From Rhodobacterales bacterium (GTDB lineage: Bacteria > Pseudomonadota > Alphaproteobacteria > Rhodobacterales > Rhodobacteraceae): a DNA stretch of 7,263 bases. Under the pieces are notes generated by a model that saw only the letters and a list, made by a program, of their open reading frames with translations, made no database searches and was not told the DNA's origin. Every line of letters starts with the position of its first letter. Position 1 is the first letter of the stretch. Of this stretch, positions 5,956 through 7,263 are shown in pieces. The translations under genes were made by a program, and so were the position numbers. The stretch is from positions 1 through 7,263 of the forward strand of contig JAACVA010000124.1 in assembly GCA_009992615.1 (NCBI GenBank). The letters run 5' to 3'.

Positions 5956-7245
5956 ATGTGTCATCAAACCAAATTTGTCGCTTGCCTCACCGCCGCGCTT
6001 TTGTCGTCGGTCAGTGCCGCCGCCGCGCAGACCTGCGCCGATCCGATCAAGGTGGGCGTTCTGCACTCGCTGTCCGGGTCGATGGCAATTTCCGAAACCA
6101 CGTTGAAGGACGTGATGCTGATGCTGATCGAACAACAAAACGCCAAGGGCGGGCTGTTGGGCTGTCAGATCGAGGCGGTCGTCGTCGACCCGGCCTCCGA
6201 CTGGCCGCTGTTCGCGGAAAAGGCGCGCGAACTGCTGACGGTGTCGAATGTCGATGTGATCTTCGGCAACTGGACCAGCGTATCGCGCAAATCGGTTCTG
6301 CCGGTGATCGAAGAACTGAACGGCCTGCTGTTCTATCCGGTACAGTATGAAGGCGAGGAAAGCAGCCGCAACGTATTCTATACCGGCGCCGCCCCGAACC
6401 AACAGGCGATTCCGGCCGTCGATTACTTCCTCGAAGAACTGGGCGTCGAGAAATTCGCGCTGCTCGGCACGGATTATGTCTATCCGCGCACCACCAACAA
6501 GATCCTTGAGCAGTATCTGAAGGACAAGGGAATCGCGCCCGAGGATATATTCGTCAACTACACCCCCTTTGGTCATTCCGATTGGGCCACAATCGTCGGC
6601 GATGTCGTCGCCCTGGGATCGGATGGCAAACAGGTGGGCGTGATTTCCACAATCAACGGCGACGCCAACATCGGGTTCTACAAAGAGCTGGCAGCCGCCA
6701 ACGTCAGCGCCGATGACATTCCCGTGGTGGCGTTTTCGGTGGGCGAAGAAGAGCTGTCGGGCCTCGACACCAGCAACCTTGTCGGGCACCTCGCCGCGTG
6801 GAACTATTTTCAGTCGGCCGACACCCCCGCCAATGCCGAATTCATCGCAGCCTGGAAAGCTTTTGCCGGGCCTGACCGTGTGACCAACGACCCGATGGAG
6901 GCACATTACATCGGCTTCAACATGTGGGTCGCGGCGGTTGAGCAGGCCGGCACCACCGAAGTGGATGCGGTGCGCGCCGCGATGTACGGTCAGGAATTCC
7001 CGAACCTGACCGGCGGCACCGCCGTGATGCTGCCCAATCACCACCTGGCCAAGCCGGTTCTGATCGGTGAAATCCGCGCCGACGGTCAATTCGACATCAT
7101 CAGCCAGACCACCGAGGTGGACGGCGACGCCTGGACAGATTTCTTGCCCGAAAGCGCCGTTCTGACCTCGGATTGGAAGGATCTGGGCTGTGGCATGTAC
7201 AACACCGAAACCAAGACCTGTGTGCAACTGACCTCGAACTACTGA
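5956..7245 (+). CDS. urtA: urea ABC transporter substrate-binding protein UrtA
   Basis: UrtA is the periplasmic binding protein that captures urea for the UrtBCDE ABC importer, a nitrogen-scavenging system. I chose ATG 5956 (429 residues) over an upstream in-frame ATG at 5890. It begins directly with a signal peptide (MCHQTKFVACLTAALLSSVSAAAA, likely cleaved between Ala24 and Gln25) and follows AGGGG at 5939-5943, although the 12-base spacing is long. The mature protein is a type I periplasmic-binding fold of the Leu/amide family. UrtA blocks are IKVGVLHSLSGSMAISE (31-47), DPASDWPLFAEKARELL (78-94), WTSVSRKSVLPVIEELNGLLFYPVQYEGEE (106-135), FYTGAAPNQQAIPAVDY (141-157), GTDYVYPRTTNKIL (171-184), YTPFGHSDW (202-210), VISTINGD (229-236) and MYGQEFPNLTGGTAVMLPNHHLAKPVLIGEI (343-373). 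The four mature cysteines (27, 70, 412, 422) could form disulphides. A short-chain amide binder (FmdD) is the main alternative, but the blocks fit UrtA better. Permease genes should follow to the right. Confidence 0.95.
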   Translation: MCHQTKFVACLTAALLSSVSAAAAQTCADPIKVGVLHSLSGSMAISETTLKDVMLMLIEQQNAKGGLLGCQIEAVVVDPASDWPLFAEKARELLTVSNVDVIFGNWTSVSRKSVLPVIEELNGLLFYPVQYEGEESSRNVFYTGAAPNQQAIPAVDYFLEELGVEKFALLGTDYVYPRTTNKILEQYLKDKGIAPEDIFVNYTPFGHSDWATIVGDVVALGSDGKQVGVISTINGDANIGFYKELAAANVSADDIPVVAFSVGEEELSGLDTSNLVGHLAAWNYFQSADTPANAEFIAAWKAFAGPDRVTNDPMEAHYIGFNMWVAAVEQAGTTEVDAVRAAMYGQEFPNLTGGTAVMLPNHHLAKPVLIGEIRADGQFDIISQTTEVDGDAWTDFLPESAVLTSDWKDLGCGMYNTETKTCVQLTSNY

Positions 7246-7247
7246 CA

Positions 7248-7262
7248 GGCACGGGGCGTGCC
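7248..7262 (+). other. hairpin immediately after the urtA stop codon
   Basis: GGCACG (7248-7253) and CGTGCC (7257-7262) form a perfect 6-bp stem with a GGG loop, two bases after the urtA TGA. The window ends one base later, so a following T-run cannot be checked. In binding-protein-dependent transport operons, a hairpin after the binding-protein gene often limits read-through or stabilises the upstream mRNA, giving more binding protein than permease. That role fits here but is inferred. Confidence 0.45.
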
Positions 7263-7263
7263 G

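Noticed and set aside
5683..7227. 514-codon open frame on the minus strand opposite urtA
   Set aside because: It is the antisense shadow of urtA; the plus-strand product matches UrtA across its whole length.

Overview
The window is GC-rich. It reads as chromosomal DNA of an alphaproteobacterium, most likely a Rhodobacterales (Rhodobacter/Roseobacter-type) species. This rests on the protein types (a BlrB-sized BLUF photoreceptor, a UrtA-type urea-binding protein, a GlgP-GlgB gene pair) and on the base composition; no rRNA or marker gene is present to prove it. I see no mobile element, tRNA, rRNA or CRISPR array.

Layout. (1) Positions 1-3653, minus strand, hold two glycogen genes. glgP (glycogen phosphorylase, complete, 3653 to 1272) is followed by glgB (branching enzyme, 1163 down to the left edge, where it is cut off after 387 codons). 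The gap between them is 108 bp and contains a small UUCG-type hairpin. (2) Positions 3654-3973 are a 320-bp non-coding stretch that should hold the glg promoter. It contains a LacI-family-like 8-bp palindrome, a second inverted repeat and a 10-bp-stem hairpin just past the upstream gene. (3) Positions 3974-5530, minus strand, hold an aldo/keto reductase (4999 to 3974) and, 105 bp upstream of it, a short BLUF blue-light sensor (5530 to 5105). (4) Positions 5531-5955 are a 425-bp divergent intergenic region with two strong, closely spaced inverted repeats. (5) Positions 5956-7245, plus strand, hold a complete urtA (periplasmic urea-binding protein), followed at once by a hairpin that runs to the window edge.

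How the genes fit together. GlgB and GlgP handle synthesis (branching) and phosphorolysis of stored glycogen. The aldo/keto reductase probably oxidises or reduces a sugar or pyridoxal-like carbonyl compound with NAD(P). The BLUF protein has no output domain, so it must act through a partner. UrtA would deliver urea to an ABC permease (UrtBCDE) expected to the right of the window. The four minus-strand genes are co-oriented, but the 320-bp gap argues that glgP-glgB has its own promoter.

Most of the window is conventional metabolism. The points worth a second look are the BLUF/aldo-keto reductase pairing, the Lys/Ala-rich histone-H1-like tail on GlgB, the paired inverted repeats ahead of urtA, and a 15-bp in-frame repeat forming the BLUF C-terminus.
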